Positions 31,801-43,500 of a DNA stretch of 64,000 bases are shown piece after piece; positions within the stretch are counted from its first letter, which is position 1; each line of letters begins with the position of its first letter. The notes under the pieces are model-generated. The model was not told where the DNA came from. It saw nothing but the letters and a program-made list of their open reading frames with translations, and did no database searches. This DNA is from Sphaerulina vaccinii. Taxonomy: Eukaryota > Ascomycota > Dothideomycetes > Mycosphaerellales > Mycosphaerellaceae. The stretch spans positions 2,728,001-2,792,000 of the forward strand of contig JAKUDP010000002.1 of NCBI GenBank assembly GCA_022570795.1. Direction: 5' to 3'. The position numbers and the translations under genes were made by a program.

Positions 31801-33388
31801 ATTTATCGCTCACAAGTCTTTCAATTTCGCTGTCGTGCTTGCATAGCTATTTGATTGATGTCAATGAGCACCACAGTGGCTAAAGCTACTAAATATCATC
31901 AATCTGCAAGATCTGTGTCCCGTAAAAATTGGCGCTGCGTGCCACTCAGATGCATTGCTATCAATAACTCGCTTCCATGGCTGTGGAAGTGAAGTATGTA
32001 AGGCCAAGGGCTGCGCTAACGTGTCGCAGCGGTATTCGTAGACTCCGTCCCATGCAAGCGTACCTGCTCACTTTTGGCTCGTGCTCCGGCAATGCGCCAA
32101 CCTGAACCTTCAGCCATATCTCGATGCAGATCATCTCCGAGCACCTACAGTGTAGCACGGTATCGTTCGCCAGTGGTGCTACGATCCGCCGACCATTCAC
32201 CTTGCGTGTTCATCGATTGCAGCTGCCGGTGGCCAGTGCTTCTCGGCACTTTTGCTTTGGTTGATATCACAAAACGTTGTGCTCTACCCGCGTTGCTTGC
32301 GCTTGATGTTAATTGTTCTCCTATGTTTCCTTGCCATTGCGTACAATTCTGCGTACCGCCACCACGTGTTTTGAGATCTCTTCACTCTGCTGTCTGCAGG
32401 CTCGTAGCCGGCACCACGTAAGCCACCCAGCGTAGCGAGCCGGCAGAGCAGTTTGTACCGTAGAATCAGCAGTTGCTACCTTCACCGGTCGCGACGGCGT
32501 ATGCAAGAGGCACGGTGCAATCATTCCACAAGTGGGGGTAGCAGTGTGCTGGCAATGCATATAGCATGCCGCTCTCCACATGGAGCACGCTCGCTGTCGC
32601 TGTGAGTGGGGAAGCTCTTTATCTGTTCTGATCCATACCAGTCTCTCGAGCCCGGCTGCGAAGTCCATCCTGGATCACACCACGACCTGTGCCGCACTTT
32701 CTCTAGCCGAGTGCGGCTTCTCAAGCGTCGAGCCTTTTGCTTTGCTCTATCAGTGGAGATCGCGGGATATTATCTGTCGGCGATGTTATCATCGCACTGC
32801 CGAGGCCGACAGCCAGTCAAATGCCGCTCAAGCCTCCGAGCTTGCTCTCTACACGTGACATACTAATGTTATAATCAACAATGGACACGATGGTGAGGCA
32901 CAGCAGTTGGTATAAGGAGGTGACGTTGAAGTTGAACTTAAAAGACATCTTGTAACTTTACGCTAGATAGAAAAACGTGCGATGATTCGCCATCTTCTAA
33001 AGGTGGTGGTTTGGACCCCTCGCGCGGACGCGGCTGGGCGGCAATCTATCCAGTTCCGGTCTAAGTAGGCGAAACGAGCAAGGACAGCCTGAGACCCTAT
33101 TAGCTTCAAGTTTCGACGCTACTAGTTCGGGACAGGAGCCTGCCCTATCTCTTCTGCCGCGATTACATATAGCACCTGCCCCCTGATCGTATATTGATGC
33201 GGATCGCGTGTCAACGTTCGCAGCTAATAGCTACTTCCAGAGTAAAGCAAATATGCGGAGCCTAAGGTTTAACGCTAATACAGGATCGTCATAGCTATGT
33301 CAATGTGGTCGACGTTATCCAGTGCTGCGGTCATAACACTACAAGTTGGAGGTAGGACAAGTAGGCTGGAAACGATCATATCCTTAAA
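31801..33388. other. gene-free stretch of normal GC content
   Basis: About 1.6 kb in which every frame is short and none shows a recognised domain or plausible splice structure. It lies upstream of the collagen-like gene and would contain its promoter. Confidence 0.5.
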
Positions 33389-34860
33389 TTAATGTTGGGT
33401 AGTTGGCCTCTTCTGCCGCTTCGTAGCAGCGTAGAGATTGATAGCAAGCTCATCAGCAGATGTCTCCGACTCAGAGGACTCTCTCACCGTGATGGATGAG
33501 CCTATGTTCTCGCTTGTCCTCCTGAAGGACCTCGTGTCTGTCGACGTTCTCTGCGCAGCTGCATTTGCACTAGCGATTAGGCGATCTCTTTCTTGCTATG
33601 TCCAATCTCGGGCATTACGATATGCTGAGGCACCATTGCGGAAGGTGTCTGGTGCGTGAGTTATTGCGTATGCTCCCAGCTGCGTCATGTAGTACTACGG
33701 CTCGCCTGCAGGTGCCACAGATGGTCGTGGATGTGTGGCGTACATTTGCAAGGTACCAGTCCCTGGATAATACGTAGAAGTCACAGTATATGCGTTGCCA
33801 TCGTATATTGGTATAGGCTGGCCATAGTTTTGAAGCTGGAGCATGCCGCGGGCTCCCACAGCGCCATTATACATAGCTTGATTCTGGGCCACATCTGGCC
33901 TCCCCGACGCGCTTTTGCCTTCTAGAAAGAAACTTGGGGCTGCCGGAAGGCTCGAACGACTGGACAGGACGATATAGTCGGCGAGGTCACGGCGCACGCG
34001 GCGATTGATTTGGGCTGGCTTGGCACCGTAGTAGATGTCGGGCTTGGGAGTAGAAAGGTCAGGGTCGAACTTCTTTAGACGGGTGAAAGGTATGTCTGCC
34101 GCGGATTCTGACTACTTGTCCTTTGATCCGGCGATTGTAGGAATCACATCTGCTATAGCCTTGGCCTCTGTTTTCGCTCGACGATTATCGCGCTCAAACT
34201 AAGAGAAAGCGTTTGCGGAAAATTGGGACGGCGAGAGGGAGCCTCGCGTTTGGCCAAGTGCACGCTGAATAGCCTCGATGTTCTGAGGCTCCCGTTGAGA
34301 GTCGTCATTCAGCCCTTCGTATCTATCTGGGTATACGCCTTGATCGATCAGCTTCTGCTCGAACTCGCCACTATATGGCGTCGTAGTCCTGGTTTTGCCT
34401 GAAGCACTGCTCTTCGACGAGCGTGACGGCAGACCTCTTTTGCGGCTTTGCGAGCTATATTGACTTATAGTGTAGACCTCTATAGCGGGGCTAGAGTACT
34501 ACTTCCGGTTAGCATATGCTCGATATGCAACTGTTCCAGGCATAGACTTACCCCTCGGAGTGCACTGAAGTCGGGACTACTACCGCTCGCCAGCTAATAG
34601 AGGCGACGATAATCCGATCTCAGCAATCGTTCTCGTGTTCTGCCAGCTCTTGGTTGCTCTATAACCGGTGTAAATACGTCCGGCTCGCACCTCCGATCAA
34701 ACTCTTTGAGCGCTCGTCGCGTTAGACGCACTTTGGACAGTGTATCCCAGAAGCATGGAGGGCAGTAATGTGCTTTTTTCGTCTTGCGCCTCTTCGCAAT
34801 AGGACAGTGATCCTTCTCGACCTGCGCGCTCGGGCACTTACGTTGTCGTTTTCGCTAGAG
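33389..34860 (-). pseudogene. DUF7924-like protein (PD-(D/E)XK-like), five TAG stops
   Basis: The minus strand encodes a fungal family I know as DUF7924. Exon 1 (about 34,860-34,552) reads KVRLTRRALKEFDRR and SGSSPDFSALRG up to a clean GTAAGT donor; an intron of about 53 bp with a GCTAAC branch ends near 34,499. Exon 2 runs in one frame to a TAA at 33,389 and holds the family core: PKPDIYYGAKPAQINRRV, then FFLEGKSASGRPDVAQNQ and YNGAVGARGM, then NAYTVTSTYY and FRNGASAYRNARDW. The D-(x)n-ExK pattern (PDIYYG...LEGK) resembles a PD-(D/E)XK nuclease core. Five in-frame stops occur, at 34,594, 34,199, 34,112, 33,695 and 33,596, and all are TAG. Otherwise the frame is intact. The start codon is not clear. 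Confidence 0.75.
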
Positions 34861-35169
34861 GGCGGACGTGGGAGAAGGCATAGGCAGGTGGAAAGTACGC
34901 TAGTGCGAAGCGCAGACATATCTGGGCTGCAGAAGAGATGCGATACTAGTCGCTTGCCGATGTCGACGGCTCGTGCCCCGTCGATTGTCGATTCGTCCAC
35001 GTTGCATAGAAGCCAAAGCTACCAAATCAGCTGCGCCTGCCTAGCAGCTTATGTAGGGTCTGCGGGGCGTCCCGCTAGGCGGCGGCTAGCTGCCTAGCAA
35101 CCGTTAGTTGACTTCCAATCCCACCTATCTTTTCGAATATATCGAACTGCTTTACGTGGAAGATAGGTA

Positions 35170-36070
35170 ACTTTGTTGCAAGGATCTAGGGGAGGAGAAT
35201 AGCTTCGAAGTACTTGTTAATCTACAAGCTTGGCGAGGGCAGCTTCGGAGCTATCTATCTTAGTACAAATACGGCACTTTCGTATATAAATATAGACTAC
35301 TAACTTCTATAGAATAGGACTTCGAGACTAGATAAGAGGTTATACTAAAATTAGAATATTATCTATAGGAGCCCTCTATACTTATAGAGAAGGTAGAGAG
35401 ATATACTATATTTTAAAGCCTATCTAGATTTCTATAAATATATTAGTATAGTTAGTAAGATAACTATAAGATTATAGTTTTCGAACTTTTTAAACTAAGT
35501 TTCGAGAATCTATTTACTTTCTATAGTAGAAAGTTTTTATTTAAAACTATTATTATAGTTATAGATTAACTAATCTCTAGACTAGAGGCTTTATATCTAA
35601 GTAGTCTTTTCTATTATAATATAAAACTAGAGAATTACCTACTTAGAACTAGCCTATATAGTAATATTATATATATAATAGACTTCGAGCTTTTTTATAA
35701 ATATAAAGTAAGTTCTAATAAAAGTTAAAGAAATTATAGTAGCTATTCTCGGCTTATAGAAACTATAAAGTATATAAGTATTTAAATATACTAAAGTAGA
35801 TATAAAAAATTACTTCTATAAGTAAGTAATAGTCTACTAATATTACAAATAGTATAAACTCTAGTAGATAATCTCGAGGCTCTAGAGTATATTATAGTCT
35901 ATTTTCTCTATAGTTACTTGCTCTAGCAAAAATTAAAAGTATATAATAGAAGTAAGAAAAAGCAACTAATTATAAAGAAGAAGAGAGCCTTAGTAATAGA
36001 GAAATTATATATAGAAGTACTTCGAGAGTTTGCAAAGTACTTAAAATATATTAGGTTAGTACTATAGATA
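35170..36070 (+). pseudogene. casein kinase 1-like protein kinase, RIP-destroyed
   Basis: A plus-strand frame opens KYLLIYKLGEGSFGAIYLST (about 35,210-35,270), the glycine-rich loop of casein kinase 1, and is clean only there. Further on the CK1 order is still legible through stops: ISRLEALYLSS, the catalytic loop HRDIKPEN decayed to YYNIKLEN, NYLLRTSLYSNIIYIIDFE, and later DNLEALEYIIVYFLYSYLL with KLKVYNRSKKKQLIIKKKR and VLREFAKYLKYI. Family relatives regulate DNA repair, morphogenesis and membrane traffic; this copy cannot be functional. Its mutations are RIP-type, so it must once have been part of a repeated sequence. It starts about 350 bp from the divergent DUF7924-like pseudogene. Confidence 0.8.
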
Positions 36071-36795
36071 TAGTAGCTATAGTATATAAAAGCTATATAT
36101 ATTCTTCTATACTTTTATTTAGAAAGAGAATATAGAGTTTAATAATATTTTTAATTAGATAGTATATTTATACTTATAGAGAAATATATATTAGATATAG
36201 TTTTTTAGATTATAGTATAATAGATAATATATACCTACTTATATAGTATTATTAATTTTTAATACTTAAATATATTTATATAATCTAAACTATTTATTCG
36301 AGCTTTGTTTAATAGTATAGTTAAAATAAGACTTAAGATTATATAAGTTAATTACTTATAAGTATTTAGTAGTTATTAGGTTTCTAATTAGTATAGTTAG
36401 AATCTACTTAATAGAGCAAAGTATAGTAGAAATTACTATATCTAATAGTAAAAGCTATAGCCTCTTTTTAAAAATTATATAAATATAATTTAATACTAAT
36501 TATCTAGTATAACCTAGTAGTACTTAACTTATAGATTTATACTAAATTGCTAGAGTTTAGAGTATATAGCTCTACCTTCGCCTATTTTATCTTTTAATAT
36601 AATACTTTTATTTAAAAAGAAAGAATAAGTACTTTTATATAATATTATATTATATAAATCGAATATAAAACTATAGTACTAGTAGTATACTTATATCGAG
36701 TACTAATTATTAATATATAAGATAGCTATTTACTATATTATAAAGTAAATATAATATACTTTTCTATATATAGGTAAAGTACTATTAACCTTTAC

Positions 36796-36970
36796 TATTA
36801 TTTATAGCTAGTTATTAGAGGCGCTAAGAGACCTTTCTTCTAGTTAGCAAAGTCGGAGAAAGGTACTAAAAGCTATCTATACTATTAAATAGTATATAAG
36901 AAGGTTACTAAAATACCTCTTACTTAGTTAGCTAGCTTAGATAGATCTAATTTAGTATTATATTCTAATA
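36796..36970 (-). repeat. element F left LTR (175 bp)
   Basis: Equal in length to 39,406-39,580 and very similar in sequence; preceded by TTTAC. Confidence 0.88.
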
Positions 36971-37024
36971 CTTTCTTTAATAGCAAGTTAGGTCTATCTA
37001 ATCTACTTCTTCTATCTAGTTATT

Positions 37025-37248
37025 TATAAGAGTATAGGTATATAGCAATATATAGAGCGCTAGTTAATAAGAGTATTAGTTATATAAACTAATTCTTGCC
37101 TCTATAAAAAATATAGGAGCTCTTAGAGTTATAGGGCAACTATATACTATATATACTCTACTCTTAGAACTAAGAATATAGAATTGCCTAGTAATCTAGA
37201 TTCTCTTTTTAGAGTTAAGATACTATATTCTTAGACCTAGCTCTTATA
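37025..37248 (-). repeat. solo LTR of Gypsy C family inside element F
   Basis: Reverse complement of the 224-bp Gypsy C LTR, same length, with ends TATAAGAG and CTCTTATA. Both flanks are TTATT (37,020-37,024 and 37,249-37,253), so this is an insertion later reduced by LTR-LTR recombination. Confidence 0.9.
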
Positions 37249-37786
37249 TTATTATCCTAATTATATATAACTAAGGCTAGAGCCTTAGTATCTATAAGCT
37301 TGCTTTTAGATACTAACTTAATAATTCTATAAGCTATATCTAGAAATAGATAGTATATTATATAGTAACTATTCTACTTATATAGCTTATATTTTATTCT
37401 TTTTTCTAAAGCTCTACTATCTCCTCTTCTTCTCCTCTAAGATAATAATCCTTTTAATAATACTACTTAGGCTATAAAGGTAATAGATATACTACTTACT
37501 AGTATATTTACCTCTTTCTTCTAAAGAATTAAAAAAATACTTTTAGGTAATAGTAATAGCTATCTATTAATAGTATCTCTAATAGTTAACTACTAGTCTA
37601 AAAGCTCTAATAAGAGTACTTGTATCCTTGTTTTCTAAGTAAATACTCTAGCTATTTTAGGTTAGGTAGCTTTAATTCTCTTTCTAAGTATCTAAAAATA
37701 TATCTATATAGTATTAATACTTATTTCTTCTATCTTCTAGAAACTAAAGTACTACTTTATAAGTTTCCTTTCTATTACTTAGTTAT

Positions 37787-38032
37787 TATTAGAGAGTATA
37801 GTCTAGTTAGACTATCTAAGAGATACCCTCTAGAGATTAGAATATATAATATAGGTTATATAATAATAGGTTATATAACTTATCTAATACTCTATATCTT
37901 AGAAGGAGATACAATCTATATCTAACTAATATAATTAATATAGTTAGTTCCTATCTAATACTTCTACTTCTATTACGTATTAAGACTCTTCCTATATATT
38001 ATAGGTATATATATTATTATTCTATTTTAATA
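37787..38032 (+). repeat. solo LTR of Copia A/D family inside element F
   Basis: A 246-bp copy beginning TATTAGAGAGTATAGTC and ending TTTTAATA, with GTTAT on both sides (37,782-37,786 and 38,033-38,037). No Copia interior is attached. Confidence 0.92.
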
Positions 38033-39405
38033 GTTATTTATATATCTCTTTTTTAGCTTTTTCTAAATATTCTTTATAGTTTATAATTCTAAAACTAGCT
38101 TTTTATTATCCTTCCCTATATATAAGGATATCTACTAGATTGCCTTATACTATATCTTTAGAGTAATTAGTATACTCGTCTTAGTCCTAATAGTATAGAA
38201 TAGGTCCTCTCTTTTTAGAAAAATTTCTATTTTTCTAAACTATTATTCTAAGTTATTCTTTATTAGTATAGAATATAGTCTCTTTACTAACCTAGATAAT
38301 TTGTTCTAGGTATCTATTATAGTCTTATAGATAGGTATTTAGAATAGGAATAATTAACCTATTCTAGAGATAAAATAAATAAAAGTAGAGAAGCTTTCTA
38401 GTTTATAAAAGTACTATAGAGATTTTTTCTTTCTAGAATTACTTTCTTACTCTTTTTAGATTAGGTATTTTTTTAAAAATAGATTCTACTCCGGCTAGTA
38501 GTATATACTTACTAGTATAAGAAAACTAAGAGAATATACTATAGTAGTACCTTTCTATTTAGGATCTTCTAGAGCTATTTCTTATAATAAAAGTAGGGTT
38601 ATAACTCTTTTTAAATATAGAGTATTAAGCCTCTAAGAGTAGCTAGAGAATTAGTTAGTCTCTAAAGTATTATCTCCTTTCTAATTATAGTATATTTAGT
38701 ATAAACCAAGCTATTCTATTCTTTAAATTTATTTTTTAAAAGTTAGTAAATCTTCTAGTACTAGATTCGGAGGCTTATATCTAGAATAGAAGATATAGTC
38801 TCTTAAGTATTATAAGCTAATAGTAGGTTTAGTATATTTTAGGTTACTATAATACTCTCCTTAACCCTCTATTATAATATCTTTTTCTTCTTCTTCTAGT
38901 TTAAAATAGCTCTTATCTAGCTATTCTATTTTAATATTCTCTCTTTTCTATATTTCGAGTTTAGCTATAGGCTAGGCTAGCTACAATTCTATATATAGCT
39001 ATATTACTATTTTTAATTCTTTAGCTAGAGTCTATAGAATTCTATACCTAGTTATAATCTAGAATTTATATTATAACTATAGAAAGAGTTTTGCTCTTTT
39101 TTTATATAGAAGTATATTATTCTTTGTCTCTAAGTATAGAGAGTATATCTATTTTCTATATATCTATCTTTACCTATAGGCTCCTAGTATAGTTACTACT
39201 ACTACTATCTCTTTTTATATAGCTATAGCTTAGGCTATTCTCTTTGCTTTTTTAGGCTCGGTATTCTCGGTAGTACTACTATTTCTACTATTATAGACTA
39301 AGAGCTATATATAGATACTTATAGGCGTCTTAGGTACTTTATAGCTACTTTTCTTCTATAATTAGATTATAGAGAATATAGTAGTACTAACCTAGGCTTA
39401 TAACC

Positions 39406-39580
39406 TATTATTTATAGCTAGTTATTAGAGGCGCTAAAAGACCTTCCTCCTAGTTAGTAAAGTTAGAGAAAGGTACTAAAAGCTATCTTTACTATTAAAT
39501 AGTATATAAAAAGGTTACTAAGATACTCTTTACTTACTTAGCTAGCTTAGATAGATCTAATTTAGTATTATATTCTAATA
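39406..39580 (-). repeat. element F right LTR (175 bp)
   Basis: The 5' LTR in element orientation, adjoining the primer-binding site; followed by the TTTAC duplication. Confidence 0.88.
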
Positions 39581-40342
39581 TTTACCTACTTATAGATATA
39601 AAAGTTCGACTTTCTATTTACTCTAGAAGTAAGTCTAGCTACTACTTCTACTAATATTTTATATAGACTTTTACTTATACTATTTATAGTTCTTTTATAA
39701 TTAATTATTTAAAGTCTTAATATATATTCGGTATATATATTTATATAAAGATAGCCGAGTAATAAAAAAAAATAGAAAGTAAAAAGTAGATAGAGAGGCT
39801 TCTATTCTTCCTAACTTCTTATATTTATAAAAGAATCTATTTATAGAAGTAGAAACTAGTACTATACCTATACTTCGTAGTAGCGCGCCTACTATACTTC
39901 TACGTCTAATAAGGTAGCTACTATATATACTTAATTCTATAATAGTTTTTATTACTTTATAAAGTAGCCTACTAGAAACTATAAAGCTTTAAATCGAAAT
40001 TCTAATTATATATTATATCTACTTCTCTACTCTTCTACTATTCGGTATAATAGCTACTTTGCTAGAAATATAGTATAATCTTTTAATTACTCTCGTCTAG
40101 AGTATAGTATAATACTAACTAAGTATAATAAGTAGACTAAAGTATTTATAGTAATAGAAATTATTTTTAGTATTATTTATTTATATTTCTTAATAAGACT
40201 AATATAGAGATCTAGTTGTTTATTGAAGCTATATTAATAAAAGAATCTAGAGCTAGGGAAAAAACAACTAATAGAGGTATAGCAAAGTACTAGAGTTTAC
40301 TATACTAGATATAGTATAGTATACTAAATAAATATAAAAGGT

Positions 40343-40589
40343 TATTAAAATAGGATAATAATATATATACCTATAATATATAGAAAGAGTTTTAATATAT
40401 AATAGAAGTAGAAGTATTAGATAGAAACTAACTATATTAATTATATTAGTTAGTTATAGGTTATATCTTCTTCTAAGATATAGAGTATTAGATAAGTTAT
40501 ATAACTTACTATTATATAATATATATTATATAATCTAATCTCTAAGAGAGTATCTTTTAGATAGTCTAACTAGACTATACTTTCTAATA
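40343..40589 (-). repeat. Copia D 3' LTR (247 bp)
   Basis: Runs from TATTAAAATAGG to ACTTTCTAATA on the plus strand; essentially all CA/TG sites are converted. Confidence 0.92.
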
Positions 40590-43500
40590 CTTCTACTTAG
40601 GCTAGATAGTCCTTCTACTCTATATTCTAGTACTTATATTATATTCTAAATTTTAATAACTTATTAAGTATAGAAGAGCTATTTATATAAGCTAGAGTTA
40701 TTTTATAAACTCCTAGAATTAGGGACTATTCTTTAGCTTAGTTAACCTATCTATAGCTATTTTTTTTTATTAAAATATATACTACTACTATTTTTTTTTA
40801 CTACTAGAGTCTCCTAATATTATTATAGGCTATATTAATATATTTTAATCTCTTATAGGTATAGGTATTCTTAACTAGAGTTAGAGATACTTAGTTATCC
40901 TCTATAATCTAAATAGGTCTAAGTTTATTTACTATATTAGAGTTTGCTTTAATAAGTAGTTAAAAAGAATATTCTCCTACTAACTCTATATAGTCTATTT
41001 CTCTTAGAAGTACTACTAGGAATTAAAATTGCTTAGTATATATATTTAGAGCTATATACTTAGCCTTTATAGTTAATATTACTATAGACTTCTACTTCTT
41101 ACTTATCTAAAATACTAGTACTCTATAGAGGAAGAAAATAGATTCTAGGATTAAAACTCTATCTACTTTATCTATTATATAGTTAGAGTCTAAATATCTA
41201 ATAAAGCTTCTACTACTTTTTTAAAATATAAGTTCTAGGTCTAGAGACAACCTAAAGTATCTTACTAGTTTCTTTAAAGTATTTATATATTCTCTTATTA
41301 GATTAGCTATATATAAGCTTAGTCTACTAAAAGCGAAAGTAATATCTAGTCTTATTATAACTATCGGCTATATCTATATACCTATCTAGCTTTAGTACTT
41401 CTATTTAATATATTTCTTATTAGATAGAATTACTTTAGTAAAGCTTTTATAACTATCTATTAGTAAGAGAGTTAGATAGGTATTTTCTTTAGTTATATTT
41501 AGCTTTATAAAGTTCTCTTAGATATAGTATTCTTAATTAAGCTTTAGAGTTTCTATAACTCTATTTTTTATTATTTTTATTCTAAGAATCTTTTCTAGCT
41601 CTTTTAGATTCTTAATTTTAAAGACTTTACTAAGCTATTTCTTAAACTAGAGAATATTCTTTAGCTCTAGTACTATAATAGGTATATTATCTATATAGGT
41701 TAGAACTATAATTCTTCTTTTTTTATAAATAAGTAGGTATAGATTAATCTCTAATTAATCGAATTCTATCTATTCTAGCTTTAAAATATAGAGTTTATTC
41801 TAGTCTCTTACTACTTACTTAAGTTTATAGAGACTTTTTAGAATCTTTAGAACCTAGTTTAGTAGAACTTCTACTTCTAGAAGTAGAATTATATAAATAT
41901 TTTTTTTTAGAAAGCTCTTTATAAATATATTATTTATATCTACTTAGTATATTTCTAAGTTCTTTTTATAAATAACTACTATAAATACTTTTAGAGTATT
42001 ATACTTTATAGTTAGTATAAAAGTATTTTTAAAGTCTATTCTAAACTTCTAGAAGAACTTTTTAGTAACTAGTCTTATTTTAAACTTCTTAATAGCTCTA
42101 CTAATTAATCTTTTTATATTAAAAACCTACCTAGATATTATAAAGCTTATACTTTTTAGTAGTATAACTAGCTTCTAGATATAGTTACTATCTAAAGCTA
42201 CTAGTTCTCTCTAGATTATTTCTTTCTATATATAGCTCTATTTAGAATTCTATATTACCTTTTTATAGAACTTTAGAATAGAGACCTTTTACTTTAAAGT
42301 AATTTTAGGTCTAAGTACTATAAATATAACTTTTTTAATCTCTATTAAAGTTTTCTAGATATAATTCCTTTCTTTTTTAATTAGGCTAAGGAATACTTTA
42401 TAATACTTTAGGTTAGATATAACCTTCTTTTTATTCCTCTACCTTTTTTAGAGAACCTACTTTATAACTATACTATAAGCTTTAGGTTTAGGTCTTTTTT
42501 TTTTATTTAAAATAGATCTTCTTCTTTTCTAGAATTATACTTTTACTTCTAGTAGATCTTATATAATATTTAGTTATTCTTTTTTATATATATTTCTATT
42601 AGTCTCTTAGTAGAATTTAGATAGCTAATTAGTTAGCTACTCTACTCTAATTTTCTCCTTCTAAAGCTAGTAGCTTCTAGAATTTTTTTCTTCTAGATCT
42701 TCTATCCTCTAGTACTCCTCCTTGTTCTTTAGTAGAGGTCTAAGCTATATAAATAGTAGTTACTTACTTAAGTAATATTAATCGGGCCTCTAGAGCCTAA
42801 TAGGCTTACTAGCTTTAGAAGTTTTCTTCTTCTAGATCTTCTATTCTCTAGTACTTTTTCTTATTTTTTAGTAGAGGTCTAAGCTAGATAAATAGTAGTT
42901 ACTTACTTAAATAATATTAATTAGGCCTTTAGGGCCTAATAGGCTTCTTCTACTTCCTTAGTCTCCTAACTAGTCTTCTAATTAGAGCGCTACTTAATTA
43001 ATTAAGCTTAGAAATATTTAACTCTAAATCTTCTTTTTTCTTATATTTAAACTATCTAGTATTACTATAAAGGTAAATAGCCCCTATATTAGGCTCCTAG
43101 AAGAGCTATATTTTAGTAGTTTCTAGAATATAGCTAATAAATATAGTATCTTTACCTCTATTTATAAACTTATCTAATTTTATTCTAGTTAGGTAAGATT
43201 TAGAGCTTATATATACTACTAACTTATATCCCTATACCCTAAAGTAAGATACTAAAAGTCTCTCTTCTAAGAATACTTCCTTAGGTAATACTTTATAACT
43301 ATTAATTTCTAGCCTATTTAGAAAAGTATTTTTTATAATAATACTTATATTTAGTACTTCTAGCTAGAACTTAATTAGTATACTAAAGTCCTCTATTATT
43401 ACTTATATTCTTTTTTTAGAAGTTTAGATTAATCTTTTTATAACTCTATTTTAAATAGAGTTATATATTTTAGTAGTATAGAAAAAGATTCTATTTTCTC

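Larger units (their letters stand above)
36796..39580 (-). mobile_element. LTR element F: short non-autonomous, Copia-type primer site
   Basis: Direct 175-bp LTRs at 36,796-36,970 and 39,406-39,580 begin TATTATTTATAGCTAG and end TATTCTAATA. The flanks are TTTAC on both sides (36,791-36,795 and 39,581-39,585), a perfect target duplication. The bases next to the right LTR (39,391-39,405), read on the minus strand, are GGTTATAAGCCTAGG, identical to the Copia A primer-binding site, which sets the orientation. Without the two solo LTRs inside it, the element is about 2.3 kb, too short for a full pol. No domain is recognisable in the interior. It resembles a TRIM/LARD-like element, probably mobilised by Copia enzymes (inference). 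Confidence 0.82.

Noticed and set aside
34722..35097. Opposed frames of about 92 and 109 codons at the DUF7924/CK1 interval
   Set aside because: They overlap the real DUF7924 exon 1 in another frame; Arg/Ser-rich composition reflects GC-rich leader DNA.
37620..37925. 101-codon plus-strand frame in element F
   Set aside because: It crosses into the Copia solo LTR at 37,787 and is made of Tyr/Leu/Ile codons typical of AT-rich noise.
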